This document shows positions 43,723-55,837 of a stretch of 64,000 nucleotides of DNA, in pieces (position 1 is the stretch's first letter; the number at the start of each line of letters is the position of its first letter). Under the pieces are notes generated by a model. The model ran no database searches. It was not told the origin of the DNA and saw nothing but the letters and a program-made list of their open reading frames with translations. Both the position numbers and the translations under genes were made by a program. Source of the stretch: CAWBVG01 sp963792175 (GTDB lineage: Bacteria; Acidobacteriota; Vicinamibacteria; Vicinamibacterales; CAVVIG01); assembly GCA_963792175.1 (NCBI GenBank), contig CAWBVG010000042.1:1-64000 (forward strand). The letters are read 5' to 3'.

Positions 43723-46060
43723 GTGGCGCTTGCTACCGGCACTCGCCTCGGCGACTACGAAATCCTCGCGCTGATCGGCAGCGGCGGGATGGGCGACGTC
43801 TATCGCGCGTTCGACGCCAATCTCCAGCGGACGGTCGCCGTGAAGCTGCTCGCCGATTCCGGCGCGGATCCGATCGCGCGTGGGCGGTTTCAACGCGAAG
43901 CGCAGCTCTGCTCGGCACTCAATCATCCACACATCCTGACGGTCCTCGACGCCGGCGAGCACGAGGGCCGTCAGTACCTCGTCACCGAGTTCGTCGATGG
44001 CGGGACACTGCGGGACTGGGCGTCGGCGGCGCCTCGCGGCTGGCGGCAATCGCTCGACCTGTTGATTGGCGTCGCCGATGCGCTCGCGATGGCGCACGAG
44101 GCCGGTATCCTTCATCGCGACGTCAAGCCGGAAAACATTCTCATCACCAAACGCGGCTACGCGAAGATTGCCGACTTCGGCCTCGCAAAGTTGTACGAGC
44201 CGGCGCCGCGGGGCGATGGCGCCGAGACGGTCGCCCGTACGCGCGCGGGGACCATCGTCGGCACCGCGCCCTACATGTCGCCCGAGCAGGCGCTCGGCCA
44301 GCCGCTCGACTCGCGGAGCGACGTCTTTTCCTTCGGCATCGTGCTGTACGAGAACGTCGCCGGCCGCCGGCCCTTCAGCGGCGCGACCGAAGGTGAACTG
44401 TCCTCAGGAACGTCGTCAACGGCGCCGCCGCGCCGCTGCCCGAGACGGTGCCGCCGGCGCTGCAGGCGATCGTCCGCAAGGCGTTGGAGCCGGATCCCGC
44501 GAACCGCTATCAGGCGATGCGTGAGATGGTCGTCGATCTGCGCCGTCTGGTCCGACCGCTCGACGACCAGGCCGCCCCGACGCGACGACCGGCGCGAACG
44601 TGGGCGTGGGCCGCGGCGGCGATTGCCGCGCTCGCGATCGCCGCCGGGCTGTCGCTCTGGACGCGTTCGCCCGAACGTCTCGTCGCCGCCGATCGCTGGA
44701 CGCAACTGACCCATTTTTCCGATTCAGTCGGACAGCCCGCACTCTCCCGCGACGGCCGGATGTTGGCGTTCGTCCGAGGCGCTGGTTCATTCACGACGCT
44801 TGGGCAGGTCTACGTCAAGCTGTTGCCCGACGGCGAACCGCGTCCGCTGACGGCCGACGACTATCAGAAGATGAGTCCCGTCTTCTCGCCGGACGGATCG
44901 CGCATCGTCTATACCGCGCACGATCAGCACAACAACTGGGATACCTGGGATGTATCCGTCGTTGGCGGCACGCCGCGGCGGTGGTTGCCAAATGCATCCG
45001 GACTCGCCTGGACCGGGCAGCGCATTGTCTTTTCGGAGATCTTCGATCGCCTCGAAGGCAATCACATGAAAATCGTGGCCGCTGACGAGAGTCGAGGCCG
45101 CCAGCGGGATGTCTACATTCCGCAGCCGCGCGGCGCGATGGCGCACCGGTCGTTTCCGTCGCCCGACGGCTCCCGCCTGCTGCTTGCCGAGATGAACGAC
45201 CGGGGCGACTGGCTGCCGTGCCGGGTTGTCCCGCTCGACGGCAGTTCCACGGGCCGCCCGGTCGGCCCCGCCAACGCACCGTGCTGGTTTGCGGCGTGGT
45301 CGCCCGACGGCAAATCGATGTATGTGAGTGCCGCGCCGACGGAAGCCAGCTTCCACATCTGGCGCCAGTCCTACGCGGAGGGCGCTCTGCCGCCAGCCGA
45401 ACAGGTCACCGCCGGGCCTACCTCGGAAGAAGGCATCGCGATGGCGCCCGACGGAAAATCGTTGGTCACGGCCGTCGGTCTTACGCAGCGCAGTGTGTGG
45501 GTTCACGACGCGCGAGGCGACCGTCAGATTTCGCTCGAGGGTTTCGCCTCCAGTCCGCTGTTCAGCGCCGATGGGCGGACGCTGTTCTATCTGAAGCAAA
45601 AGGACCGGGCAAACGAGCTGTGGATCGCCGACGCGCAGTCCGGCCGCACCAACCCTCACCACGGACGGACGAAGGTCGTTTTCCCGCCGGATCTGGCTCG
45701 CAGCCACCGATCGCCACACCTCCACGCGCGATTAATGGCGCCGAAGGCGACGGCCCGCTGTTCCGCTCCGCCAAGATCTGTCCGGCGGCTGAAGGACTTC
45801 TTCCCTAGAAACAGCCATCAGACGATGGCGGTATCGCCGACGGACAGTGGGTGGTGGAATAGCGCGGCCGAGCGAAGGACAGAGGCGCAACGCTCGCGTT
45901 TCCGCTAAGGGCGGCGCGCCGCTGGAACTGGTCAGCAATCGTATCCGCTGGTCGCGCGACGGCAAGCAGCTGGTCCTGTCGACTGGCGTCGACGATTATT
46001 CAGGCCTGGCCGGACGCCGCTTCTCGCGCGGTTCAGCGAAAACCGAGAGCCGACAACGCG
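43723..46060 (+). pseudogene. Ser/Thr protein kinase with TM and WD40/TolB-like propeller, frame-broken
   Basis: GTG start. Kinase domain: LGDYEILALIGSGGMGDVYR (glycine loop), VAVKLLA (Lys), HRDVKPENILITKRGYAKIA then DFGLAKLYEP, APYMSPEQALGQPLDSRSDV and FSFGIVLYENVAGRRPFSGA. A shift near 44,405 moves to a frame with MPPALQAIVRKALEPDPANR, one membrane helix (TWAWAAAAIAALAIAAGLSL), then propeller blades such as SPVFSPDGSRIVYTAHDQHN, RSFPSPDGSRLLLAEMNDRG, WSPDGKSMYVSAAPTEASFH. After about 45,650 two or more further shifts lead to GGAPLELVSNRIRWSRDGKQ and a stop not exactly placed. Same architecture as the gene at 31,263. The input signal is unknown. Confidence 0.75.
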
Positions 46061-46070
46061 AACGCCGTCG

Positions 46071-46107
46071 TCGCCAATTCACCAATTCCCTAATTCACCA
46101 ATTCGCT
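46071..46107. repeat. Word repeat, CCAATTCACCAATTCCC type, after the korB stop
   Basis: Words CCAATTCA, CCAATTCC, CTAATTCA, CCAATTCG head to tail. On the minus strand it follows within 3 nt of the korB stop. Single orientation. Confidence 0.65.
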
Positions 46108-47137
46108 CTATCTGAGCCCTTCCATGATCTCTTCCAACGCCTCCGGCCCCGGACGGACCCGGTCGAGCGGCAACGTGGCGAGCGGTTCGTCGACGACGTT
46201 CAACTGCGTCAGGAAATCGTCGCGATCCGGTTCGATGTAGATGATGCCGGTCGCGAATTCGCCGCGGCGGGCGGTCTCGTGCAGGCGCTTCAGCGCGCCG
46301 ATCTTGTCGGTCGGATCGTAGTTTTCTTCGAGCTTCTTCAGGTACAGCTTCGACCCGTCGTGCATCGTCACTTCCTGGGTCGATCCCCGGTTCGTAGTCG
46401 ACCGAGATGTCCTCGAAGAACGGCACGAAGCTGACCTCTTCGACCGGGTCGTCGTGATCCTTCACGTAGGCGTAGCTCTTGGTCGACCCTTCGTGGTCGT
46501 TGAACGTCACGCACGGCGAGATGACGTCGAGCATCACCGTGCCGCGGTGCGCGAGCGCCGCCTTGAGGAGCGCCAGCAGCTGTTTCTTGTCGCCCGAGAA
46601 CGAGCGCGCCACGAAGGTGGCGCCGAGTTCCACGGCCAGCGCGCAGGTGTCGATCGGCGGCAGGTCGTTGACGACGCCGGTCTTGAGCTTCGACCCGAGG
46701 TCGGCGGTCGGCGAGAACTGGCCCTTGGTCAGCCCGTAGCAGCCGTTGTCCTCGATGATGTAGATGATCGGCAGGTTGCGCCGCATCAGGTGCACGAACT
46801 GGCCGATGCCGATGGCGCCGGTGTCGCCGTCGCCGCTGATCCCGATGGCAATCAGCTTGTGATTGGCCAGCATCGCGCCCGTACCGACTGACGGCATGCG
46901 GCCGTGCACGGCGTTGAAGCCGTGCGAGCCGCCCAGGAAGTACGCGGGGCTCTTGCTGGAGCAGCCGATGCCCGAGAGCTTGATCACCTGCTTGGGGTCG
47001 ATGCCCATCTCGTAGAACGCGTCGATGATGCGCTCGGAGATCGCGTTATGGCCGCAGCCGGCGCACAGCGTCGTCTTGCCGCCCTTGTAGATCTGCGGTT
47101 CGAGACCGATACGATTCACTTTGATTGGTGTCGCCAT
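46108..47137 (-). CDS. korB: 2-oxoacid:ferredoxin oxidoreductase beta subunit (one frame shift)
   Basis: ThDP-binding subunit of the ferredoxin-linked oxidation of 2-oxoglutarate (or another 2-oxoacid) to acyl-CoA. KTTLCAGCGHNAISERIIDA, LSGIGCSSKSPAYFLGGSHG and FNAVHGRMPSVGTGAMLANH lead to ISGDGDTGAIGIGQFVHLMR (the GDG ThDP motif) and IEDNGCYGLTKGQFSPTADL. Conserved Cys residues are in place for the cluster. The frame shifts near 46,385; the next frame gives TMHDGSKLYLKKLEENYDPT and RPGPEALEEIMEGLR. Start ATG at 47,137 lies 4 nt after the korA stop. With sucCD next door, 2-oxoglutarate is the probable substrate. Confidence 0.92.
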
Positions 47138-47141
47138 CGAC

Positions 47142-49031
47142 TTATTCCCCACCGGCCGTGCCCGCGCTCATGCGGGTGGCCGTCTTCGTCGCCACTTCAA
47201 ATCCTTCCTGCGCCAGCACATCGTCGGTGATGCTGCGGGCGTCGATCGGAAGGCCGTTGTAGTGCAGCACACTGTGCAGCTTCTTCTGCCGGTCCGGCGT
47301 GACTTCGAGCTTCATCAGCTGCAGGAGCTGGGCGTCGCGGTTCTGCTCGATGACGTAGACACGCTCGTGCGCGTCGATGAACGCCGTGAGCTCGTCGTTG
47401 AACGGATACGCGCGCAGTCTGAAGTACGACGTCTCGACCTTCGTTTCCTCGCGCAGCTGATCGCGGCTTTCTTCGATGGCAAAATGCGAGGTGCCGTACC
47501 CGAGGAACCCAATCTTCGCCTTCGGGTTGTTCTGGACCACCGGCTTCGGTACGAACTGGCGCGCGGTCTCGAACTTGCGTGAGAGCCGGTCCATGTTCTC
47601 CACGTAGTCGTCGGGACGCTCGCTGTACTGCCCTTTGGCGTTGTGGCCGGAGCCGCGCGTGAAATAGACCGGCAGGCCGTCACCGGGAATCGTGCGGTAG
47701 GCGATGCCGTCTCCGTCCACATCCTTGTAGCGGCCCCACTCGCCGATCTCCTTGAGCTTCGCGGCGGTCAACAGCTTGCCGCGGTTGATCGGCTTGTCGG
47801 GATACTTGAAGCCGTCCGACATCCAGTTGTTCATGCCGAGGTCGAGGTCCATCATCACGAACACGGGCGTCTGGAACTGCTCCGCGAGCTCGAACGCCTC
47901 CTGCGCCATCTGGTAGCACTCCTCCACCGTGGAAGGAATGATCATGATGTGCTTGGTGTCGCCGTGGGAGAGGAACGCGGCCTGGATGAGGTCGCCCTGT
48001 GCCGTCCGGGTCGGCAGGCCGGTCGACGGCCCGACGCGCTGGACGTCGAAGATCACCGCGGGCGTCTCGGCGTAGTACCCCAGGCCGGCGAACTCGCCCA
48101 TCAGGGAGATGCCGGGTCCGGCGGTCGCCGTCATCGAGCGGGCGCCCGCCCAGCTCGCGCCAATCACCATCCCCAGCGACGCAATCTCGTCTTCCGCCTG
48201 CACGATCGCGAACGTCGCCTTCCCGGTCGTCTTGTCGACCCTGTACTTCTTCATGTACGCGATGAGCGACTCGCACAGCGAAGAGGAGGGCGTGATCGGG
48301 TACCAGGCGACGACGGTGACGCCGGCCATCATGCAGCCGATCGCGGCCGCCGCGTTGCCCTCGATCAGGATCTTCCCCGCGGTCTCGTTCATCGGCTCGA
48401 TGAAGAACGGATCCTGCTTGGTGAGGTTTGCCTCGGCGTAGTCCCAGCCGGCCTTCAGCGCGCCGGCATTGAGGATCACCGCCTTCGCCTTCTTGCCCAG
48501 CTGCTTCCCAAGCGCCTGCTCCATCAGCTTCAGATCGAGGCCGAGAAGCTTGGCCAGGACGCCCGGATAAATCATGTTCTTCACGAGACGGCGCAGCTTC
48601 GCGTCGGAACAGACCGGGCCGACGATCTTGTCGAACGGCACAGGATAGAACACGAGATCGCTGCGGAGGGTGTTGAGCTTCAGCGGCTCGTCATAGACCA
48701 CCGCCGCGCCCGCCTCGAGGGTGAGCACGTCTTCCTTGGCCGTTTCGGCGTTCATCGCTATCAGGAAGTCGACCTCTTTCTTCCGGGCGATGTAGTGCTG
48801 CTTGCTGGCGCGAATCGTGTACCAGGTGGGCAATCCGGCGATGTTCGACGGAAACATGTTCTTGCCGGAGACAGGAACGCCCATCAGGAGGATCGACCGG
48901 AGCAGCACCATGTTCGCGGTCTGGCTGCCCGAGCCGTTGACCGTCGCAATCTGAATGCTGAAGTCGTTGACGACACGCTGCTCGCGATGGGCCGCCTGCT
49001 GTTCCTGAACTGCCAGGTCTGTCGGTGACAT
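47142..49031 (-). CDS. korA: 2-oxoacid:ferredoxin oxidoreductase alpha subunit with fused gamma domain
   Basis: About 629 aa. The N-terminal gamma domain (about 25-195) carries IQIATVNGSGSQTANMVLLR and GVPVSGKNMFPSNIAGLPTW. The alpha domain follows from GNAAAAIGCMMAGVTVVAWY with PITPSSSLCESLIAYMKKYR, QAEDEIASLGMVIGASWAGA, RSMTATAGPGISLMGEFAGL. The C-terminal transketolase-like domain includes KIGFLGYGTSHFAIEESRDQ and VYVIEQNRDAQLLQLMKLEV. The fused gamma-alpha layout is typical for KorA. Start ATG at 49,031 (MSPTDLAVQEQ). Forms a unit with korB; both lie downstream of sucDC on the same strand. Confidence 0.94.
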   Translation of the reverse strand: MSPTDLAVQEQQAAHREQRVVNDFSIQIATVNGSGSQTANMVLLRSILLMGVPVSGKNMFPSNIAGLPTWYTIRASKQHYIARKKEVDFLIAMNAETAKEDVLTLEAGAAVVYDEPLKLNTLRSDLVFYPVPFDKIVGPVCSDAKLRRLVKNMIYPGVLAKLLGLDLKLMEQALGKQLGKKAKAVILNAGALKAGWDYAEANLTKQDPFFIEPMNETAGKILIEGNAAAAIGCMMAGVTVVAWYPITPSSSLCESLIAYMKKYRVDKTTGKATFAIVQAEDEIASLGMVIGASWAGARSMTATAGPGISLMGEFAGLGYYAETPAVIFDVQRVGPSTGLPTRTAQGDLIQAAFLSHGDTKHIMIIPSTVEECYQMAQEAFELAEQFQTPVFVMMDLDLGMNNWMSDGFKYPDKPINRGKLLTAAKLKEIGEWGRYKDVDGDGIAYRTIPGDGLPVYFTRGSGHNAKGQYSERPDDYVENMDRLSRKFETARQFVPKPVVQNNPKAKIGFLGYGTSHFAIEESRDQLREETKVETSYFRLRAYPFNDELTAFIDAHERVYVIEQNRDAQLLQLMKLEVTPDRQKKLHSVLHYNGLPIDARSITDDVLAQEGFEVATKTATRMSAGTAGGE

Positions 49032-49109
49032 TCTCAAGTCCTTACGACGTATGAAGATAGAGGAGTTCTCGGCGAAGCGACGCCGAACAGGGTTATCTGG
49101 AGAAGTATA

Positions 49110-49985
49110 TCAAGATTTCAGGATTTGCTTGACAGCCTTGCCCATATCTGCAGGACTCTGAACGACTTTCACGCCGGCGGCCGAGAGCGCCTCCATCTTT
49201 TCCGCCGCGGTCCCTTTGCCGCCGGCGATGATCGCGCCCGCATGCCCCATCCGGCGCCCGGGAGGCGCCGTCTGCCCGGCGATGAAGCCGACCACCGGCT
49301 TCTTGAAGTGTCCCTTGATCCAGGCGGCCGCATCTTCTTCGGCCGTTCCGCCGATTTCGCCAATCATGATCACGGCATCGGTTTCGGCGTCAGCCGCGAA
49401 CAGCTTCAGGGCGTCGATGTGGGAGGTGCCGATCAGCGGATCGCCGCCGATGCCGATGCAGGTGCTCTGCCCCATCCCGAGGCGGGTGAGCTGGTGAATG
49501 GCTTCGTAGGTCAGCGTCCCGCTCTTCGAGACGATGCCGATGCGCCCTTCCTTGCAAATGTTGCCGGGGATGATGCCGGCCTTGGCCTTGCCGGGCGAGA
49601 TGAGTCCGGGGCAATTCGGTCCGACGAGACGGGATTCGGGCCGCTCCTTCAGGAACGTCATCGCGCGCATCATGTCGAGCGTCGGGATCCCTTCGGTGAT
49701 GCACACGATGAGCGCGATCCCCGCGTCCGCGGCTTCCATCACCGCGTCGGCCGCGAACGGCGGCGGCACGAAGATGACCGATGCGTCCGCGCCGGTTTTC
49801 TGCACGGCTTCCTGCACCGTGTCGAAAATCGGCCAGGTCTCGTGGGTCGTGCCGCCCTTGCCGGGTGTGACGCCGCCGACCACCGTCGTGCCGTAGGCCG
49901 CCGCCTGCTTGGCGTGAAACGTCCCTTCCTTGCCGGTCAGACCCTGGACGATCAGGCGCGTCGATTTATCAATCAGAACAGCCAT
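49110..49985 (-). CDS. sucD: Succinyl-CoA synthetase alpha subunit
   Basis: 291 aa. Forms succinate, ATP (or GTP) and CoA from succinyl-CoA with SucC. CoA-binding Rossmann part: LIVQGLTGKEGTFHAKQAAA, VGGVTPGKGGTTHETWPIFD. LVGPNCPGLISPGKAKAGII and GIVSKSGTLTYEAIHQLTRL, then the phosphorylated His in APPGRRMGHAGAIIAGGKGT. Ends KVVQSPADMGKAVKQILKS. The sucC stop lies 15 nt upstream. Frame intact. Confidence 0.97.
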   Translation of the reverse strand: MAVLIDKSTRLIVQGLTGKEGTFHAKQAAAYGTTVVGGVTPGKGGTTHETWPIFDTVQEAVQKTGADASVIFVPPPFAADAVMEAADAGIALIVCITEGIPTLDMMRAMTFLKERPESRLVGPNCPGLISPGKAKAGIIPGNICKEGRIGIVSKSGTLTYEAIHQLTRLGMGQSTCIGIGGDPLIGTSHIDALKLFAADAETDAVIMIGEIGGTAEEDAAAWIKGHFKKPVVGFIAGQTAPPGRRMGHAGAIIAGGKGTAAEKMEALSAAGVKVVQSPADMGKAVKQILKS

Positions 49986-50000
49986 ATCAGAATTGGCGAA

Positions 50001-51162
<1,162 letters not shown>

Positions 51163-51232
51163 ATCGGACGGAAGGAAACTCCTGATGCTAACTTGCGCCT
51201 GTTCATGACGCAACAGTAAACTGAACGATTTG

Positions 51233-51903
51233 ATGGCGTCTCGGACACCGTTCTTCTCCTCGTCGGTCGGCACGAAAGTTCTCATCGGCATCACCGGCTT
51301 CGCACTTTTTCTTTACCTCGTCATTCACATCGCCGGAAACCTCCTGGTCTTCTTCGGCCCGGCCGTCTTCAATCAGTACGCCTACATGATGGAAGAGCGG
51401 AATCCGCTGCTGCCGGTGATCGAGCTGCTGCTCCTGGCGGTCTTCCTCGTCCACGTCTACAAGACCGTCAGGATGTTCCTTTCCAATCAGAGCGCGCGGC
51501 CGGTGCGCTACGCGCAGAAGAAACCTGCCGGCCGCCCGAGCCGCAAGTCGCTGGCGTCATCGACGATGATCGTGTCGGGCCTGTGGCTGCTCGCGTTTCT
51601 CATCGTGCACGTCAAGGCGTTCCGGTTCAGCCCGACCTACCCATGGGGCGACGGCGGCCGCGATCTGTACAGGCAGGAAATGGAAAACCTGTCGAACCCG
51701 TTCGTCGCCGGCTTCTACGTGCTCTCGATGATCGTCGTCGGCTCGCATCTCTGGCACGGCATCTCGAGCGCGCTGCAATCGCTCGGCCTCGACCATCCGC
51801 GATGGACGCCTCGCGTGCTGACGGCCGGCAAGCTCTTCGCGGTCGCCATTGCCGGCGCCTTCATCGTCATCGCAGTGTGGGTGTACCTGCGTCAGGCGGT
51901 CGC

Positions 51904-51907
<4 letters not shown>
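51233..51907 (+). CDS. sdhC: Succinate dehydrogenase cytochrome b558-type subunit
   Basis: 224 aa, five membrane helices (FSSSVGTKVLIGITGFALFL, YLVIHIAGNLLVFFGP, LPVIELLLLAVFLVHVYKTV, STMIVSGLWLLAFLIVHVKA, GFYVLSMIVVGSHLWHGISS). Conserved His in HIAGN, VHVYK, VHVKA and HLWHG bind the two b hemes of the Bacillus/Bacteroidetes-type (di-heme) anchor. It attaches the SDH flavoprotein and Fe-S protein to the membrane and reacts with menaquinone. Its stop overlaps the sdhA start (ATGA). First gene of sdhCAB. Confidence 0.93.
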
Positions 51908-53817
<1,910 letters not shown>

Positions 53818-53912
53818 GAGACCAGGGATTAGGGGCTGGGGACTAGGGACTAGGCACATCAAGGCTGGACAGGCCAATCCCCAATCCCTACGCCCTAATC
53901 CCTGGCGAGGAT
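53818..53912. repeat. Facing word repeat, GGGATTAGGGGCTGGGG type, between sdhA and sdhB
   Basis: Left arm GGGATTAGGGGCTGGGGACT with AGGGACTAGG, right arm CCAATCCCCAATCCCTACGC with CCTAATCCCTGG; complementary, with a loop of about 20 nt. Starts at the natural sdhA stop and ends just before the sdhB Shine-Dalgarno. Confidence 0.85.
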
Positions 53913-53916
53913 CAGC

Positions 53917-54669
53917 GTGAGACTGAATCTGAGAATCTGGCGGCAGAGCGGTCCCACCGCTTCCGGGCGGCTGGTCGACTACACCGCGGAGCACGTGTCG
54001 CCCGACATGTCGTTTCTCGAAATGCTCGACGTCGTCAACGAAGGGTTGACGAAGAAGGGCCAGGACGCGATCGCGTTCGATTCCGACTGCCGCGAAGGCA
54101 TCTGCGGGATGTGCAGCCTCGTCGTCAACGGCGTGCCGCACGGACCCGATCGCGGCACCACGGTCTGTCAGCTTCACATGCGCCGGTTCAAGGACGGCGA
54201 CACGATCACCATCGAGCCGTGGCGGGCCAAGGCCTTCCCCGTCGTCAAGGATCTCGTCGTCGATCGGAGCGCGTTCGATCGCATCATCGCCGCGGGCGGC
54301 TATTGCTCCGTCAACGTCGGCGGCGCGCAGGACGGCAATGCCATCCTGATTCCCAAAGACGTGTCCGAGCAGGCGATGGACTCGGCCGCGTGCATCGGCT
54401 GCGGCGCGTGCGTCGCCGCCTGCAAGAACGCGTCGGCGCACCTGTTCGTGGGCGCCAAGCTCACGCATCTGGCTCTGCTCCCGCAGGGCCAGCAGGAGCG
54501 CTATCGCCGTGTCGTGTCAATGGTCGAGCAGGCGGACGCCGAAGGCTTCGGCAGCTGCTCGAACGAAGGCGAGTGCGAGGCCGTCTGCCCGAAAGAAATT
54601 CCGATCTCGAACATCGCGAAGATGACCCGCGAATACATCAAGGCCCAGGCGGCGGTGTCCCGGGACTAG
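53917..54669 (+). CDS. sdhB: Succinate dehydrogenase iron-sulfur subunit
   Basis: 250 aa. GTG start with GCGAGGATC upstream. [2Fe-2S] Cys in SDCREGICGMCSLVVNGVPH and a fourth Cys in TTVCQLHMRR. [4Fe-4S] Cys in AACIGCGACVAACKNASAHL, and the [3Fe-4S] Cys in FGSCSNEGECEAVCPKEIPI. Carries electrons from SdhA FAD to the membrane anchor. Matches the di-heme-type SDH (long Bacteroidetes/Epsilon-like fold). Frame intact. Convergent with the methyltransferase gene at 54,719; 50 nt between them show nothing notable. Confidence 0.95.
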   Translation: MRLNLRIWRQSGPTASGRLVDYTAEHVSPDMSFLEMLDVVNEGLTKKGQDAIAFDSDCREGICGMCSLVVNGVPHGPDRGTTVCQLHMRRFKDGDTITIEPWRAKAFPVVKDLVVDRSAFDRIIAAGGYCSVNVGGAQDGNAILIPKDVSEQAMDSAACIGCGACVAACKNASAHLFVGAKLTHLALLPQGQQERYRRVVSMVEQADAEGFGSCSNEGECEAVCPKEIPISNIAKMTREYIKAQAAVSRD

Positions 54670-54718
54670 ACCTGTCTTTCCACGCAGATCGAGACTGGGT
54701 TCGTGTTCGACTTCGGCC

Positions 54719-55504
54719 CTAGCCGACCCAGCCGACGGTCGCGTACAACCGGAAGTCCGTCATGAGGTTGAGCTGTCCTCCGGCGGCGACGTTCGCCTCG
54801 CGAATGCGGGCGGCGCCCGCGCGGAATTCGTCGTCGGACAGCACGGTCAGCTGCGAGGTATAGGCAGCGTCCACGACGCCGGCGGCGAAGGCCTCGCTCG
54901 CGGGCATGACTGCTTCGATACGGTCCACCTCGGACGATTCCGCCCAGGCAAAGCCGGCCTGCGCGAGTTCGCCGCGAAGCGTCCGCACGCGCGCGAAGCG
55001 ATCGCGATCGATCGTCAGCGTCTCCGGAAAGTAGTCGTAGACCCACCACGTGTCGCGGTCGGCGTGCGGGTCCTTGCCGATCGACATGAGCGCGCCGCCG
55101 GGTTTCAGAATGCGGCGCGCCTCGTGAAAGAAGCGCACGCGATCTGCGAAGTGATGCAGCGCGTTGACACAGAACACCCGGTCGAACGTCGCGTCACGCC
55201 ACGGCAGCGCTTCCGCCCGCGCGCGCACGAGTCGCGCGTCGGGATTCGCGGCCTGCGCCCGCGACAACATTCCGGCGGCCGGCTCGACGCCTGCGAGAAG
55301 CAGTCGCTCGGCCGACGGGTACTGCCTGCGGATCTCGGCGAGCCAGTGGCCCGTGCCGCAGCCGACTTCGAGCGCGGCGGACACGGTTCCCGAATCCAGA
55401 GAATTGAAGAGGGCGTCTCTGACGCCGGCGTAGGCGTGCAGGTCGTAGCGGCGGTCGTACCGATCAGCGATGCGATCGTAATCGGCGACGCGGCCGTTGC
55501 TCAT
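54719..55504 (-). CDS. Class I SAM-dependent methyltransferase
   Basis: 261 aa, Methyltransf_11/25 type. SAM motif I is AALEVGCGTGHWLAEI, motif II region LLLAGVEPAAGMLSRAQAAN, RARAEALPW, and FDRVFCVNALHHFADRVRFF, EARRILKPGGALMSIGKDPH. It starts MSNGRVADYDRIADRYDRRY; the D-x-x-A-x-x-Y-D motif fits the ubiquinone/menaquinone- or small-molecule type, but the substrate is not evident. Start overlaps the DUF2007 stop by 4 nt, so the two are co-translated. Confidence 0.85.
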   Translation of the reverse strand: MSNGRVADYDRIADRYDRRYDLHAYAGVRDALFNSLDSGTVSAALEVGCGTGHWLAEIRRQYPSAERLLLAGVEPAAGMLSRAQAANPDARLVRARAEALPWRDATFDRVFCVNALHHFADRVRFFHEARRILKPGGALMSIGKDPHADRDTWWVYDYFPETLTIDRDRFARVRTLRGELAQAGFAWAESSEVDRIEAVMPASEAFAAGVVDAAYTSQLTVLSDDEFRAGAARIREANVAAGGQLNLMTDFRLYATVGWVG

Positions 55505-55737
55505 TCCGGAACGGGGCGTGCGGGCGTCTCGAGAATGGCGCGCGCCGCCTCGGCGTCCTCGCTCCTCACGGCGATCTGGAACCCGACACCGGCCCACGCG
55601 AGGGCGGGCCGCTGACTCCCGCCATCGTCCGCGCGAATCATCGATTCGATCCCAGCCGCCTCGAGGGCGCTGACGGCGATGTCCGCTTCGGGTCGGCTGC
55701 TGAAGGTCTGAACGACGACGAGTCCAGAGTCGCCCAT
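55501..55737 (-). CDS. DUF2007 (putative signal-transducing) protein
   Basis: 78 aa, MGDSGLVVVQTFSSRPEADI, AVSALEAAGIESMIRADDGG, GVGFQIAVRSEDAEAARAIL. The beta-alpha-beta fold with V-x-x-F-x-x-x-x-E-A-x-x-A-x-x-x-L-x-x-A-G-I is the DUF2007 signature; it may bind a small ligand. No partner is known; it is coupled to the methyltransferase by an ATGA overlap. Confidence 0.85.
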   Translation of the reverse strand: MGDSGLVVVQTFSSRPEADIAVSALEAAGIESMIRADDGGSQRPALAWAGVGFQIAVRSEDAEAARAILETPARPVPE

Positions 55738-55755
55738 AGCGGCATTCTACGTCCG

Positions 55756-55784
55756 TTTCCACGCGCAGACGACGGTGCTATCAT
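55756..55784 (+). promoter_or_regulatory. Possible promoter of the Oar-like receptor gene
   Basis: TTTCCA (55,756-55,761) and TATCAT (55,779-55,784) are 17 nt apart on the plus strand. The start would leave a leader of about 47 nt before the ATG at 55,838. Weak match at -35. Confidence 0.35.
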
Positions 55785-55837
55785 CCCGCCGCTGTTTGCG
55801 AAACAGATCTTTTGAAAGACCCTGGAGGAGGGATGTC

